Positions 33,831 to 48,500 of a stretch of 64,000 nt of DNA are shown one piece after another. Below the pieces are notes generated by a model that saw nothing but the letters and a program-made list of their open reading frames with translations, searched no databases and had not been told where the DNA came from. Positions within the stretch are counted from its first letter, which is position 1; every line of letters starts with the position of its first letter. The stretch comes from Prostheceraeus crozeri (taxonomy: Eukaryota; Platyhelminthes; Polycladida; Euryleptidae). Location: positions 24,167 through 88,166 of the forward strand of contig CAJQUW010003447.1 in NCBI GenBank assembly GCA_907163375.1. Direction: 5' to 3'. Both the position numbers and the translations under genes were made by a program.

Positions 33831-35702
33831 TAAACTAGATTCTAATAATTCGGCACTTTTGTGCTCAATTCTCAGCAGTATTGAACATATAGGCAATTAT
33901 CCAAGAATTGAAGGTGTATTTTGAAAAGTACTTTGAAATACATGCTTCCCTTGAATATTGAACAAATTTTTATATTAAAGATTTGAGAAAAATGTCCATT
34001 TTAAAATGCGGCGGACTGTTGTTCTTGGGTTCATCAATAAGTCCTCTTTTTGATGCTTTTGGTTTGTTTACTATCGCAGCGTCAGTACTATCATTCTAGC
34101 CACCACTACTTTTTCTATCATCAATCATTTCTGCTTCGAATAAATTGCTCCTCCTGACATTTAGTTACACGTTCAGCAAGTGATTTATGATGAGAGCGAC
34201 ATTGCTGTTTGCTTCGAAGCCTCATCGTTGAATGCCCTGCTCTGTTCTGTCATGCCGTCAATCTGCTGTTAGCACACGATTTCCTATGTGTAGTAGCTTG
34301 TGTCTCAGCATGAAGTCATCGCTCACGAAGGAATGCACCAAGATCGAATTGAGATCAGGAATTGATGGGACAAAGTGATTATTGGAGGCTCCTACCGCAG
34401 AATATGAATTTATAGGACATCAGATGTGTGATTTGCATGTAATATAATCCGACGCTAAAATAGAATCAGTATCCGGCTTTGTCAACATAACATAGCTTCC
34501 CAACTTAGTGCACACAGTTATGTTCACTTAAGTGCATAAACTGATGAACGCAGCTACAATATTTATCACTTCTATGGTCTGTTAATTTCGAAGATCAAGA
34601 AATAAATCTCTGTAATTTCGTTCGATGCAATTTCATAATTGTACGATATAACCAGTATTTTGCATTAGACTTTAGAAAGTCTCCCAATGTTGCACCCGAC
34701 GCCAATAGAGTCATCCAAAAAATTAAAAATTGAGGAAGTCCCAAAAAAAGTTGCGATGGCAGCATTCAATTTGGGAAAGTTTCTCGTATTGTCGATGGTA
34801 GCAGTGTAGATAATTATTTAATGCAACCTATCAGATCATCCATGCGATGTGTTATTGATACAGAGCTGTGTGGGCTATGTGAATGTTTGTCGAATATGTA
34901 AATGAGTTTCATTTTTATAACTAGAATGTTATCTGATAATAAAATTGTAATAATGTAGCTGGGCTCAGTAGCCCCGAGATAGAACTAGCCAAGTCGGAGA
35001 TCAGGAATTTAATTACATTCAAATCATGTAGTCTAAGATACTTACATAACACAGCTAATGCCGATATCTGACATAGCATTAACTCAGAAATGACATAGGC
35101 ATAAATACGTATCACATGTAAATACTTAGTCACATTGTGACAAAAATTTATTTCAAAAATTGGTTGAAGTCTGCCTACTTCAAATAATTTCTTTGTTCTT
35201 TTCAGTGATAGATTATTTGAACAGGTCATTGAAAAAAACAAGCTGTTTAGATATTTTTCAAATTGCTATTCTAGTCCGCATTTAATTAGTTTTAAAGCCG
35301 CCTGAAAATTTGATAGTAGAACAATACTCCTAGGTTGCATTTGAGTTCGCCATCAATAATTTAGTTCTGATGTTTCCCTTGGTTGTGAACTGATGGAAGA
35401 ACAAAATTATCATTAGATAGCGTTGTTTACGCTATGATAGGGATATGATTTTAAATATTAGACTATGGTGTTTGTCTACCGTCGGTTGATGTTCTGGTAA
35501 TCAAATACTTTTGAGTATTTCAAGTTTTCGAATATACGCTAGCAAATGAGCAGATAGCGGTTTTTAAAGAATTTGTGTTATTGATGGATATATTTGCAGT
35601 AATTATGCGACATAGCACACGTCCTCACAAATTGTTCAACTTCAGTGTGTGTGCGTGACCGGAAGTGCACTAAATGGTCTCAAGTATCATGTCTTTGACA
35701 AA
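33831..35702. other. Intergenic, nothing recognised
   Basis: About 1.9 kb. A minus frame at 34921-35241 has no family signature. Confidence 0.5.
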
Positions 35703-36367
35703 CAATAATAATAATAATAATGACGTATATATTTCAAGTCCCAATATTGAGAATCGTGGGGCATTCAACTTTTCAAGAACTGATAAAATACAAAATTTTA
35801 AGACAAAAACAATATCATATAAGTAAGTAACACGAAAGCAAAAAGAAACATTAGCGGATTGGAAATGACAACATGCTACATACTGAAGTTATTGTTACTC
35901 AGTTTTGACATGGCAATGATGAAGGAATTTTGATGCAACGAATTAGTTATCTTAGGGATGCAAAATTTTCCAGAATAGGGAAGTCGGGGAAGGCACAGTG
36001 AGTGAAGAGGATGCTTCGGATCTGAAAGTAACTGCTTGAATAGTTTCCAACTTAACACCACTCGTCGATAATCTAGAGGTACAAAAAGATGACATTCACA
36101 TTTGGCCCCACATATTACACGATGACAACGTCGCTGTACTCTGTCAACTAAACCTGATTGATACGAACGGAGGCCAGTAAACAGAGGAGCACAATATTCC
36201 ATAACGCTCCTGATGCAACCGCAATATATTGCGAAGAGCTCATCCTTATCAAGGAACTGCTTCAACTGTCGGAGCACGTATATTCGTGATGAAGCCTTTC
36301 TGGAGACAGCGTCAAAATGCAATTTCCAAGTAAATCTTTGATCGAATAATACGCCAAGAATTTTCAT
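35703..36367 (-). mobile_element. 5'-truncated LINE with intact C-terminal frame and (TTA)n tail
   Basis: The minus frame 36367-35876 reads KILGVLFDQRFTWKLHFDAV, RKASSRIYVLRQLKQFLDKD, IRSVMEYCAPLFTGLRSYQS, RVQRRCHRVICGAKCECH and stops after SKLSNNNFSM. About 150 bp of 3' noncoding sequence then ends in an (ATT)n run at 35706-35722, the usual kind of LINE tail. An uninterrupted 163-codon end and a clean tail suggest a fairly recent insertion. Its truncated 5' side lies about 125 bp before the PRCC start codon. Confidence 0.75.
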
Positions 36368-36491
36368 TTCGATAACCGATGGATAACCAATTCATGATCT
36401 ATTTACACAGTGAAACTAAGCTGTATAATCTTTTCAAAAAGTGATGATTTTTGATCTCGTTAACAATCAACCATTTCATTTTTCAGCCAAA

Positions 36492-36546
36492 ATGATGGCT
36501 CTTGTCGATTACGGTGGATCTTCATCCGAAAATGGATCAGATGATG
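36492..36546 (+). CDS. PRCC: PRCC coding exon 1
   Basis: Starts ATGATG and encodes MMALVDYGGSSSENGSDD plus one base before GTAAGTTG. Pyrimidine-rich CCATTTCATTTTTCAG lies just upstream (ending 36486) and could be the acceptor of a 5' untranslated exon. Confidence 0.85.
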
Positions 36547-39500
36547 GTAAGTTGTAAAAAATGATTTATGATCATCATTATGATGCAGGGTTTGATGGTT
36601 TACCCAGGGGGTGGGAAATGCCAGCGGTAAATCCGTCAGCGGTATGACAACTAGAATAAAATTTACCAGATATAAGAGTATAAATATAAGCTGTAGTTAG
36701 AATGGACGTAATCTCAAGATTTAGGTTGTTAGATGTAGAATCTGCAATCTACGGAATTTTGTCGTATCTGAGCTACATGAAAATGTTTCGAAATTCTCAT
36801 TTGCTTGATTCACTCATAATTAGGCCCATAATATAAGATTAAACATATTCGGGTAGGCATTTAGTAATTGACGAGAAATTTAATCATCTTTCATCAATGT
36901 TTAAGTAGTAAAAACAACTACGGTACGTAACCTATTTCTCATATACCACCCGAAATCGTATTGAAAATATTGTTTATAAATATTTTTGTGCAATTTTTCA
37001 TTAATTACCTATTTCTCTTTTCATCATAGTTAATTGAAACATGACTAACTTAATTCTTACAAAGCATTCATGCTAAAATTATTCCGTGCATTATTCAACT
37101 CACGACCATAGAAAGTGATTAGCTTCATCAAGAAAACTTGATCTTATATGCCGTGTGCATTAGTCATATAAAGCTGATGAAATCAGATGTATTTATAGTC
37201 AATCCATGACAACAGGAGACGAAAGGAGGATGAAAGCTACTGCAGGATGTGATGTCGCAGTTCGATGATACAACATAGAGATATGGGCCCGTATCAAGTG
37301 AACATGTAGTGGTTAACAATGAATATTGATGACAATTCAAGTGTCCCGCGCACCCTAATATTTCCATTGCTGTATTTCCCATTTTCCCGGTTGTCACCAT
37401 TTGTATCTGGCATTTACCAGTTTTCCCACCTGGTAAAAATTGTTTTTCCCATGAAATTGCCAATCCTGTTATGATGAGATTTGAGAATCTTGTCGATAAC
37501 CGTCGAGCAATGTCCTACAGGACACTGACTTCCACCTTCTTCTCTAATGTGTTGTCATAAAATGAAGTAACCTTGAGATACCACTGATCTTAGACAATTC
37601 ATTCGCGCATATCTTTTATAACCTCCAAAGGAAGCCTATTCCACAATCTTGCTGTTCTATGAAAGATGGAACTCTCAAAATGTACAACAACGAGGAATAG
37701 TGACAGGGTATGGATTTGCATAGCCATCTCCTCTATGCATCTGGTAAAAGAACGAGAACGTGGAGTAACAAAAGCAAGTTCTTCACAACAAAGGCCGTGA
37801 TAATAGCGATAGAAGAAGGAAAGACAGGTAGTTGCTCTACGGTGTCCGAGTGATGCCAAATTTGAAGTAGAACCAGCATCATCCATCACACGAACTGCCT
37901 TGCGCTAAATACGATCAAGTAGCATCAAACTGTTCTGTGGGCCTGATGACCAAATGTGTTAGCAAAACTCCATCACAGGACGATCCTGAGCTTTATAGAC
38001 TGCTGAGGGCTGAAGTAGGCACGGGCTCGAAACAATGCTCCAAGACGCTGGGAAGCTCGTCCGGCAACTTGGTGGATGTGGACTGAACATCCTAAAGAGT
38101 CAGACAGTGACACACCAAGCAAAGAAATGCTGTTCTTCACTGCTGAATAGACACATAGCATAAAAGCCGAGGTAGTAGCAAAGTGAACTTCATAGTAAAA
38201 AAAACAGTGGAATGTGAATTGTGATTATGTGCATCAGGAAAAATAACAATAATAATGATGTTCTGCTGTAAGATAAGAAAATGTGGGTGTTGAGTCAAAA
38301 TGCTCATTAATCAAGTTGATTATTTCAGAGAAATTTCCATGCAGAATGTGAAAATATTCTATTGGAATACGTCTTAACTCGTTGAATTCGTTCATTGACT
38401 TTTCAGCTCGTTGTTTGTTCGAGGCTATCTGAGGTCGTTAGCTTCGTCTTCTAGGGAATGGCCCTCGAGGTTGGCGAGCCACTGACATTCGCGAAGTTTC
38501 TAGGAATTGAAGTTCAAATATGGCTATTTTCTGAGGAAAGTTCTGATTTCAAATGGAAAAGAATGTTCTGAAAAAGAAAAAAGTCGCACGAAGAAAATAT
38601 CGCTTCTAATCAATGCTTTGTTCCTTGGAGCACTGCTTTTTTTCTCAACAACTAGTATCAAATACTTGGAGATGCTCCTTAATATTGTAGAATTTTTCTT
38701 AAGTCTATGGAAGCAAATACTTTTACCTTAATAATGTGTCGCGTCACTAAGAAATCGTATTCAAGAGCATTTTAAGTGGATGCATTTTGTCAAGAGTATC
38801 ATGAAGACGGAAGATCTTGAATGAAATGCTCGCATGATCTTTGCTTACGACATAATATTAATTAGAAGTTAAAAACCGAAAATCATCTTTTAATCTATAA
38901 AATCTATAATCTTTGTATGATCAAATTCATCTATGCCACTAAGACTGACATTCAAAATGTCAAGGAGTCGACTAAAAAATAGAAAATTAAAAATTTAATC
39001 ATATAAACAGTACAAACAAAAGATTTTCCAAAGTTTCAGTCCCAACGGAATTCTAGTTGAAAAAATGTAATAGAAATAAAGCAATTATTTGCTTACATAG
39101 CATATACAGTAGCTTCTCCTGTTAAAAGCTACAGAAATTCTGAAGCTGTAGTGTATCCCCAATCGAGTGATACGTTATCCAATATTATCTGTCATACGTT
39201 GAAATTTGAACTCTTGGTTGACATAAGCGTGGAATGGCCCAGTATTGCAATGAAACAATGCACTGGCATGTATGACAGAATAATGCAGGTGTAGACCGTA
39301 TACATAAGAAAACCGGTCTGTATCACACTCACACCTTTCCTTTAGTTGACATTAGTGTGCTGCAATAATGTATTGAAGTTTTCGTTCTCTTGCTTACTTG
39401 TTGATTTTTGTTCAGTCCCATTCGTTCGCTCTCATCGTTCACCAAATGCGAGAAAAATCACCTGCGTTCGTTTGTTCGCGTACGTTCAAATGCACCAAAA

Positions 39501-42500
39501 AATTACATACAGAATAGTCACATTGATTGGATTTGCACCATGAAATTTTGCTATCTGAAAAATGGGAAAATGGGGAATTAAAGCATGTTTTCATCTTCAT
39601 TGCAAGTAATTATTCGAAAAGTATTCATGCATTTTCAAATATTATGATCATATTGCGTCATGTATATAAGTTGCAAATCTCTGCCGTGTCAGAAATTCGT
39701 GTCAGATTCGAATCAGAAACATGATACTATACGAGTAGCTCGAGTTTAATAAGAACAATTTGTGGATCAATTTGCAGAGGAAACTCCAGTTGCGACAAGT
39801 GCAGAGAAGCCGATCAAGATAGAAGTGAAAGATGAGGTTATCACATGCGATCCTGCTTCACAATCAAACTATCACTGTGAAAACGATGAAGTTGAGGAGA
39901 GTCTAAAAATGAGAGTTCCTGGTAATATCAAGCTAGAAGATATAATTAAATCAAAGCCAAAGAAGAAGAAGAAAGGAAAAGTTCTCATCAATTTGCCAAC
40001 ATTCTCTGATGTAAGTGTTGTTATGCAGTTGTGATGGTAGTCGCGTTTATGTATATTCTTTTATTTTTGGACACATTTCTGTAATTTCTACGAATTTTTC
40101 CGTAGTCTCTTTTGCAGGGCAGTTGCGTCTCATCATAATAATACAAACATGCTGTACTTGTAAAACTTTGTAGATATTATTGTTGACTTATAGTCGATAA
40201 AGTGAGTTCATACTGTAAACAGCAGATGTTTACGACGATCATAGAAACCCGACTCTTTCCAACCCTTGCATAATATGACTAGTCAGGACATCTTCCAAAT
40301 CTTTTTCTTATGCCCGACGTTTCTTTTTAAGAAAGAAATTAAGAATGCTTACAGCAAAATGACAAGGCGTGCTTCTCCTTTTTGTATATATTTGGCGATG
40401 AATCAATTACTTGAATAAATTTTAAAAACCAAGGCGACGTTTCTTATCAAAGGCAATTCGTCTAGGGACGGTATTTGTGTCTTAGGTTTATAGGAAAGAG
40501 GTCGCTAGGTCAGTTCCCATATCAGAACTCAGTTATTTCGTGCCTACGGTTGGTGGTTGTTGCAAGCCGACGATTGAATTGAGCTTCACTCATTTCTGTA
40601 TCAACAGGATCTCTGCATAAGGATTTTGGAAATATCGGATAAATATAAGTATTCTGAAGCTCGATTCATCCGTCGGCTTGTATCAACCATTAGCCGTAAG
40701 CACGAAGTGACTGAGTTCTGATACTGGAACTGATGTGGCGGCTTGGGTTCTATAAAACGGAAGACACAAATGCCGTCTCTAGACGATTTGTTCTTGAGGA
40801 GGAGCGAATGCTCGAAATGTCGGGGTTTTTTAAGTTACTAATTAAGTAATTGAGTTATCGCTAAAAAGACAAAAAGAGGGAGAAATCTTGTCAGAATATC
40901 AGAATGTTTATTTTCAAACTGAAGACATGTTTCTTGGGTAATAAAATGATTGACAATGAAACTTGCAAAACAATGAGGGCAATGATGAATTGATATAAAT
41001 CATGATGAATGAGATACATAGATGCGTTGTGTGCAGAAGACATGTGCAAATGATATGGAGCGATAATTATAATTGATGCATGTTGATGTTATGGAAAAAT
41101 AAAACTATGGATGATGAAACGCTGGAAATAGAGGACAATCAACGGTTCACGTATTTCAGTAAATTAAGTTAAGTCACGAAACAGCATAATATAATTATAG
41201 CCACTGTAATGAAGACATACATATATGAACGGCATAATTTTATTAAATGCTTTATTAAAGTGTGGAATCATTAATGAATCATAAATTTAAAATTTGATTG
41301 ACAATTAATGATTGTCATCTCGCTGGAAATCAGGAAAACCCCTCCGTTATCAGTTTTTGACTTATGCTCTTATCAGTCTCGTGATTTTTCTGGTGATTAC
41401 CGAAATTTCGGTTGCGCTCCCTATTCTGGCCTCTAATACAAATTTCTTAAATTTAAATTGACCCAGTGAAAATCCCTTCCATCATCAATTTGCGTCAGGG
41501 CCTTCCCTGGTTAAGATAACCTAACTATCTAATTAGAGATCGATTTTTAAGTAAGGTACCCTCTAACTGTCTCTGAGTTCAATTCGAATGGTCATTTTTC
41601 AGGAATATGGCTTCATCAAACTTTGGATTTGACACTCATATTGCTCCATGTAAGCATAACTAGTTCTGATAACTTGTATCGCTAAATAACATTTAGCCTT
41701 TCAAATTAGGCCTTTATCAGTTTACTTATGATTGATTAACAAACAGATATTATTTGTTGTTCTATGGAAAACCGTAATATTGTCCTATGCATACGGTGTA
41801 GTTAACCAATCAATGTAGCTAAGCCATGCGTTTGTCAGCCACGGCAACTAATGCTGTGCCTGTGTCCATGCATGCTCCGTAACCGTACCCGTGCCTGAAA
41901 AAAGCCGGATAATGGTCGCGCTCGTGCCCGGGTGCCCTGTCTGTCCAAAATGGTATATGATCTGAGTCACTTCCACAATTCGATCGACAAAGCTGAATTT
42001 TCTTAATTGAAGCTATACGATCGATGGCATGCTAGACTGCACTATCTTTGCTGTAATTTGAGCTTCTTTCTTAAATGGTTGTTGGTTCGGTTCGCTGTCA
42101 AAATGAGATGTTCTTTGTGATCTTCTTCTAGGAATTCACTATACATGCTCAAATAATAAGCGGTGAAAGAACAAGATGAGTGAGTAGCTAACAAAAATAC
42201 AATTCAAATCTGCAAGGTATATTGTATTTAAAGTGAATTGAATCCTATCATCTGCTTCATTAGTGTTTCCAGAGTCATTGATAAGTGTTGAATGATTGTT
42301 ATGGTTTTCTTTTCAGGATTCTGATTCTGACAACGAAAGTAGAAAATCCAACGCATCTCGAGCAAACCATGGGGTAGGTATTGTTCTAATACGCTGATTG
42401 GCTTTTTCGGCAAATTGACTTCTGCGCATTGAATTCAATTAATTTTAAATTATGGAAATTGTCAATACAATTTCAAGGCCCTGTTTTACTGAATTGTTGC

Positions 42501-45500
42501 ATTCATACTAAGAAAAAGACAATATCCATTCAGTCTTTGGTCTTATTACCTGAAAATTGTTCATTGCGTGCTGTAAGCTGCAGATTATTCAATCTTGTTG
42601 ACTGCTGTTGACGGGAGGTAGTTTTTGTACGTCATTGCCAAAAAACAATTTTGTTCGTCTCCCCGGGCTTTTTATTGCAAGAAGTTAAGATAAAAACAAG
42701 TAGCCTACTTGTTTTTATCTTAACTTCTTGCAATAAAAAGGCCGGGGAGACGAACAAAATTGTTTTTTGGCAATGAGATATTCAACTCTTGTCTTGATAT
42801 TTAGATCTCTCAAGAACAATGACGATATAACACCAATCACCAATTTGTTGCTTGTCCTGACAGGGCTAGACTACTGTATCGGTACTCAACCAGTGCATCC
42901 ATAGTTTGTCAGGTCATAGTTTTGTAGGTCTGCCTTTCCTGATTGCATGCTTTACCATTGCAGCCTCGTAAAGGGTTAGCATCACTTTTGCCCGCGCCGA
43001 AGGCAATGATTGTGAGGGAGGGTAACCGTCCAATGATCCCTTATTCCTTATCCAAAAAGCCGACGACCTCGAAAGTGAAGCCGAAGACACCAGGCGATAC
43101 TCCAAGTACATCGAATGAAATCGCAAAGGAGAAAAGATTAGAAGACCTTAAAGAGCCCAAAATGACGTCATTTTTCTCAATAGATGACGATGAGGAAATG
43201 TTGGAAGTCAGGCCAATAACACCGCCCCTAACCAAGCCGACACAATCTGCATCTGCTCAAACAACTCAGAACGAGTTTATACCTCCTGTGGTCGTGGGCC
43301 CGCGAAGACCAGAGCCTGAAGAGCTACCGAATCAACAGCCTCTTGTAAGTACGCTTAAACGTGAGACGTTGTTGAGTGTGCCGGTGTATTTGGTAGCAGT
43401 TCTGATGTTTAATGGAATTCTTGATGCTGACCTGCGAAAATTTTGTAGAATATCTTAAGATATGAAATTGAAGAATATCTGAAAGTTAGTGAGAAAAGTT
43501 AGCTAATTTCAAATGATCTCAATTTAGTAATATCCACTGGCAGGGAAAGTCCAGGCAGGCCACCCTCAAACTGAACATAATGATGATTACTGTACTTGTG
43601 CTGCCGCCCCGAACATGATAGAAACTAGAAAAGCTGTCCTGGCTCATTTTATACTCGGGCTATATTCGTGTATACCAGACTGCTTTGAAGTATATTTAAA
43701 AGAACTATGGGGAAGGTTGTTTCATGTTTGGAATGTCATTACATACAATACTCAACAGATAAACAATAACAGGTACTCGTAATTGCTGTATTTACATTTG
43801 GATAGTCTATTAACTGTATGCATGCACATTCATACAGAATTTATATCAATAAAACACTCGTTTCATTAGATGAATTAATAAAATCAATTCAACCTAGATT
43901 ATGGTATTAAAATGAACAGGGTGAAAGTTCAGTATAGCTATAGCTAAATGGCAGATAATTAAAACACTTAAACATTACATGAAAATTAATTCAGGAGAAT
44001 ATGAAATAGGACTTGAATGAATTCAAGTCTAAGGACATCTCTTAATTCTATGCCCACGCGAAATGGCATTTCGTGATTATCAGTTGCATGGCAAAGTCAG
44101 GATAAACAAACACAGAACAACCGGGTGTGTAGTCCGTCAGCTTGTTAAGTCATTCCAGATATTTCAATCTAGTTTGGGCCATTCCCAGCCGTACCTTCGA
44201 GTTTCTTTTTATATTTGATTCACCATTCAGAGCGATGTTTGGACGTGTTTCTCCACTATTTTGTGATACCCAATGTCACGCAGTTGCATGAGGTGGAGTG
44301 ATTGGAAAATTAAATAAGAAATTTTCAATTCACCCATGTCTTGATTAGGCTCAATTGTGATACTTTAATAACATAAATAATTATACAATTTTAGACATTT
44401 TTAATTTTGCTTTTCGCTTTAGCCACCTTCAACGATATATTCTGGCTACGTCTGTGATTTTCATACGCAGCGTCATTAACGCGGTTCAGGCATTGGGAAA
44501 TATTGTAATTGGCAGCATCTTGGATGACCAAGTAAATGAGTGAAATTTGAGCCGAAGATCAACATCTGTAAAGCCCTCCAGAAATGCTTGCAGGAAACCT
44601 CTGCATCTTTTTGTGAATTAAATGTGCTCTGACTTGTCTATTCCTATGTTAGACAGTGATACTGTGGTCTCCCCGTTAACGGGAGGCATACAGCGACCGC
44701 TTTCTCATACTCCGGACAATTTTCCAATGTACTGACTCCCCAGCAACGACCGAGTTCAGACGTGCTATTTTGAATATTTCCCCTCTCCAGCGACCGCATG
44801 TAGACCGACAACTTTATGAAAATCGCCAAATCAGTGAAAAGGGGCTTAGCCCGTTTCTTCCTTTTTTCTACAGCCACTGCTTCAACAAAATTCTTCTTTG
44901 TTCGCATGTGAAATGAGAATTGAGATGAAAAGAAGCAGAGAATACTGACTAACCGTCAGATGAATGAATTAATGCGTGTTCAAATAACACTAACTGGCAA
45001 CATTACATTTTGCCATTCACTTTAGAAAGCGCCTCACAGAACTTGTGGCTTGGCCTGGCATTTTTAAAATCTTCAACAAACATTAACACAGCATTCATAT
45101 CCAACATTGCATCATTAAAGTTATGTTTACCTAACAAACTACAGTAGGCCTGGTTTTGAGAAGTTCAATTTCTAAACTGTTCGACTTAGTAAAAGAAAAT
45201 GCATATAGTCATCCATAATCACTTTCTATTGAGATGTAGTTTCGGTGCTGGAAATGCATGTTGGCTATCTATCACAAACATTATAGTCTGTATATATGCT
45301 GAAAAGACAACTTTTCCTTGCTCCCTTCAGTGGTCGTCGTAAAGGGGACCACTGTTTATTATAACTTACTAATGCTGGCGGCTTAACCAAAACTGGTCGT
45401 CCGAGGGATGTTTAACGAACATTATTAGACACAGTGACCTGCGTGCTCGCTTTGCGTCCTGAAAACCGGGATGCTATCCCCGGTCAAGTCAAGCGGAAGC

Positions 45501-48500
45501 CTAGAAAATGGAAATATTGTGCCTCTCTTCTCACCCATATCCATACCGGCTCTGAAACGCATCGATATCCCGTTTGGTTGGTGATTCGGCCTCCTCCTTA
45601 TCTTCTCATTGAGTAGCTTCTCTCTTTAGCTCCTAAGCTTCTCAAGTACTGCTCCGAATGACACGGTACAACACATCGAGAATGTGAATTTTCTAATGAT
45701 GGCACTTATATGCTCTAATTCGTTCATCTTTAAACTGCATGCGCTTTTTGAAATGGGAAAAATTTGCGGGAATACATTGTAGAGGCAATCGGTTGGGATT
45801 GATCATTTTTCAGAAAGTCTCGGAGATTGTTGTAGTCTTCTTTCGTCTAAGAACTTGAGGAACTTGCATGAACACCACAATAAGTCATAAGTCTGACCTT
45901 CTAGTGGACCAAATGCGACGATTTTTGGTGAATCGTATGAAAATACGCTTAAACTGAAAGTCACAAGATCTTAGCTTGGGCTGTTCAGTTTTAAGATTTC
46001 CACGTCAAAAATGCGACGATGGGCATGAATATAGGGTTAACAATCAGTAACCCTGAGTAACTTAGATAATATCGGAAATTGAACAGTGTTAACATTGAGT
46101 GAGCCACCTGCAGTTTCTTTACAAATACGACAGAACATTCCAATGTTATTCAATGACAAAGTGTATTTCAAATGATGATTTTTAAAAAAATCATTGTGAA
46201 ATTTAGATTTGAAAATTATGTTTTAGCTTGGTAACTTCCTAGAAAATTGTCAGGTTTTCCAAAGAAAGGGCAGTTGACAAAGTATACAAGGCCATATTGC
46301 TATTTATAGAATTTAAGGGATGAAGTTTTGAAGTTTGCTCAGTGTTTTTTTCTTTTGTTTTACACTGCGCCATTATAATTTACTTTTCTTGATCTGTTTT
46401 TAGATGGTAGGTTAAACAAGATTTCTTGATTCGGTAGGTATTGTAGTGACAGATATCTGTAAATTGTACATTACTTACATTCAAATTTTGTATATTATGC
46501 TCTTTGATATTTGTGAAGCCTGATTTGGTTCATTTGTACGTGACCAAGACTTCCGAGACGTCGTGCAATTAAAGATTTGATACCTATTTTGAGGCGCTTT
46601 TCGCAGGAAGAAAAAAGGAAGAAAAATAGAATAAAAGGTATGCCCAAGTATCTAAAACAATTGCGCATTGTTGATGCGGTCAGACTTGACACGAGTATCG
46701 TGGTACTGTCAGTCAACTTTCAGTAGACAGGCCCTCACCACTGATTTCTAATTGTGCTTTCAAATACTCGACCGAACGACGATTTAGCTATTATCGTTGA
46801 TCATATCATTAGACAAGGATGTATCTGTTGCGATTTATACATACTTGTATTGTGAAAATTGTCCAATCATCATTTATTTGAATGAAATAAAGTTCTTACA
46901 AATTTTCTTGTTTCCTTTCCAGTCGATCTCGTTTGATCACACTGCCTCTATGCCAACTGATTTCATTCCGCAAGCTGAAGTGAGTCTGATAACATGAATG
47001 GTGGTTCAATCTGGGTTAAAGTTTCTAAATCTGGGACTAAGATAAGCATTGTCTCCTGGGGCCATATTCTATGAGATACAATTAGCATGGAAACGTCTCT
47101 TCAATTTCATGAAGCATCTGTAATTGAGCTAAATCGATTTATGTCAATTTTAACTGAGCTATTTTCAACAGCCAACCGCTGCAATGAAATCAGGTAGCAA
47201 AGTAGAAGTAGATAATAGCACAATATCTAGATAGATAATGGATACAGGGCTGCCAACTGTCCCGATTTTTTGACCTCGAAATTCTCGAAATTTAGCTGTC
47301 CTGATTTTTTGGATTTTGAAATTTGGATAATGTTTTTGTTGTCAAAGGTAGGTGCTGTTGCCAAAACTTCTTATCTACACTGTAGTCGCGTACATAGGCC
47401 TCCTGTCTTCCTTTCAAATACTGTTTGCACTGATATAAAATATACATTCGATTTCTTTTTGGGAAAAAATTAGTGTAAAAACACGAAGAAACGCTCTATT
47501 TGTACAAACTTAAGAAATCTTGCGATTGTTTAATGTTAATGCGTGTTTTCTCATGTTATTTTACTAATAGTGCCGATGCAAAAGAGCGACCGCTGAGCAC
47601 GAGGAATCCTAATAATATTCAGCAGTGCAACATTACATTACTATGAACCACTTAAGCTTTAAAAATTGCTTTTCCAAAAAGCTTCCTACATAATCAAGTT
47701 AGAACTTAGTTATAATTCACTCGCATTACTCGTTGATAAGTTTGTCTCAATACTCGTTTTCTGTTGAATGCCAAAAAAAAATGGATCTTTTCTTTTGGAT
47801 GCGGTATCTCGGCTAATTAGATTTTTTGACAATTAAGCCCTATATATGATAGCTGACGATTGAGTTAAGCGAGTTTTATATTCATAATGTGTTAACTCAG
47901 AAATTCCAGATGACTCTTGTAAATTGTTTCTTACGCTTTTTGCATTTTTTTGCTGGTCACAAAACAGTCATTTTGTACGAGAGCATATTTTTCTACTAAA
48001 TCGATTGTTTGGGAGGTGACGAAACGGAAATAGTCGTTCATGAGATGTAGATACTTTTCTTCTGTCATAGAATTTCGGTATTTCATAACTGATACGCGTG
48101 TAAGTCTACGAAATATAAGAATTATCGCCAGGTTAGGTATAGCAAAACAGATGAAAAACGAAACACACATCAAAATGCTATAGTTACGTATAAAATGGAA
48201 GAAAAATATATGATTTCTGTGTCCCTATTTTCTGTATGGGCGTCCCGATTTTTAGTCGACAGGGGTTGGCAGCCCTGTAGGTAATTTCTATGGTATTGTT
48301 AATTTCTATGGGCAGCAATGTTTCATGCAATGCACAATAGTTGCAAAACGCTTTTTGGAAACATGTCAGGAATTTCGAAATATAGGTTCAGTTCAGTGCG
48401 TCATTGCACGCGTAGTGACATGGGAATTCCTTTACAAAGCAGTTTCTCTGGCTATGTTGAAGCCTCAACTCCATTCAATGATGACATATATTCATTCTCG

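Noticed and set aside
44655-45355. Element with GTGGTC(T/C)CCC ends
   Set aside because: Only about 10 bp match between the two ends and there is no target duplication; too weak.
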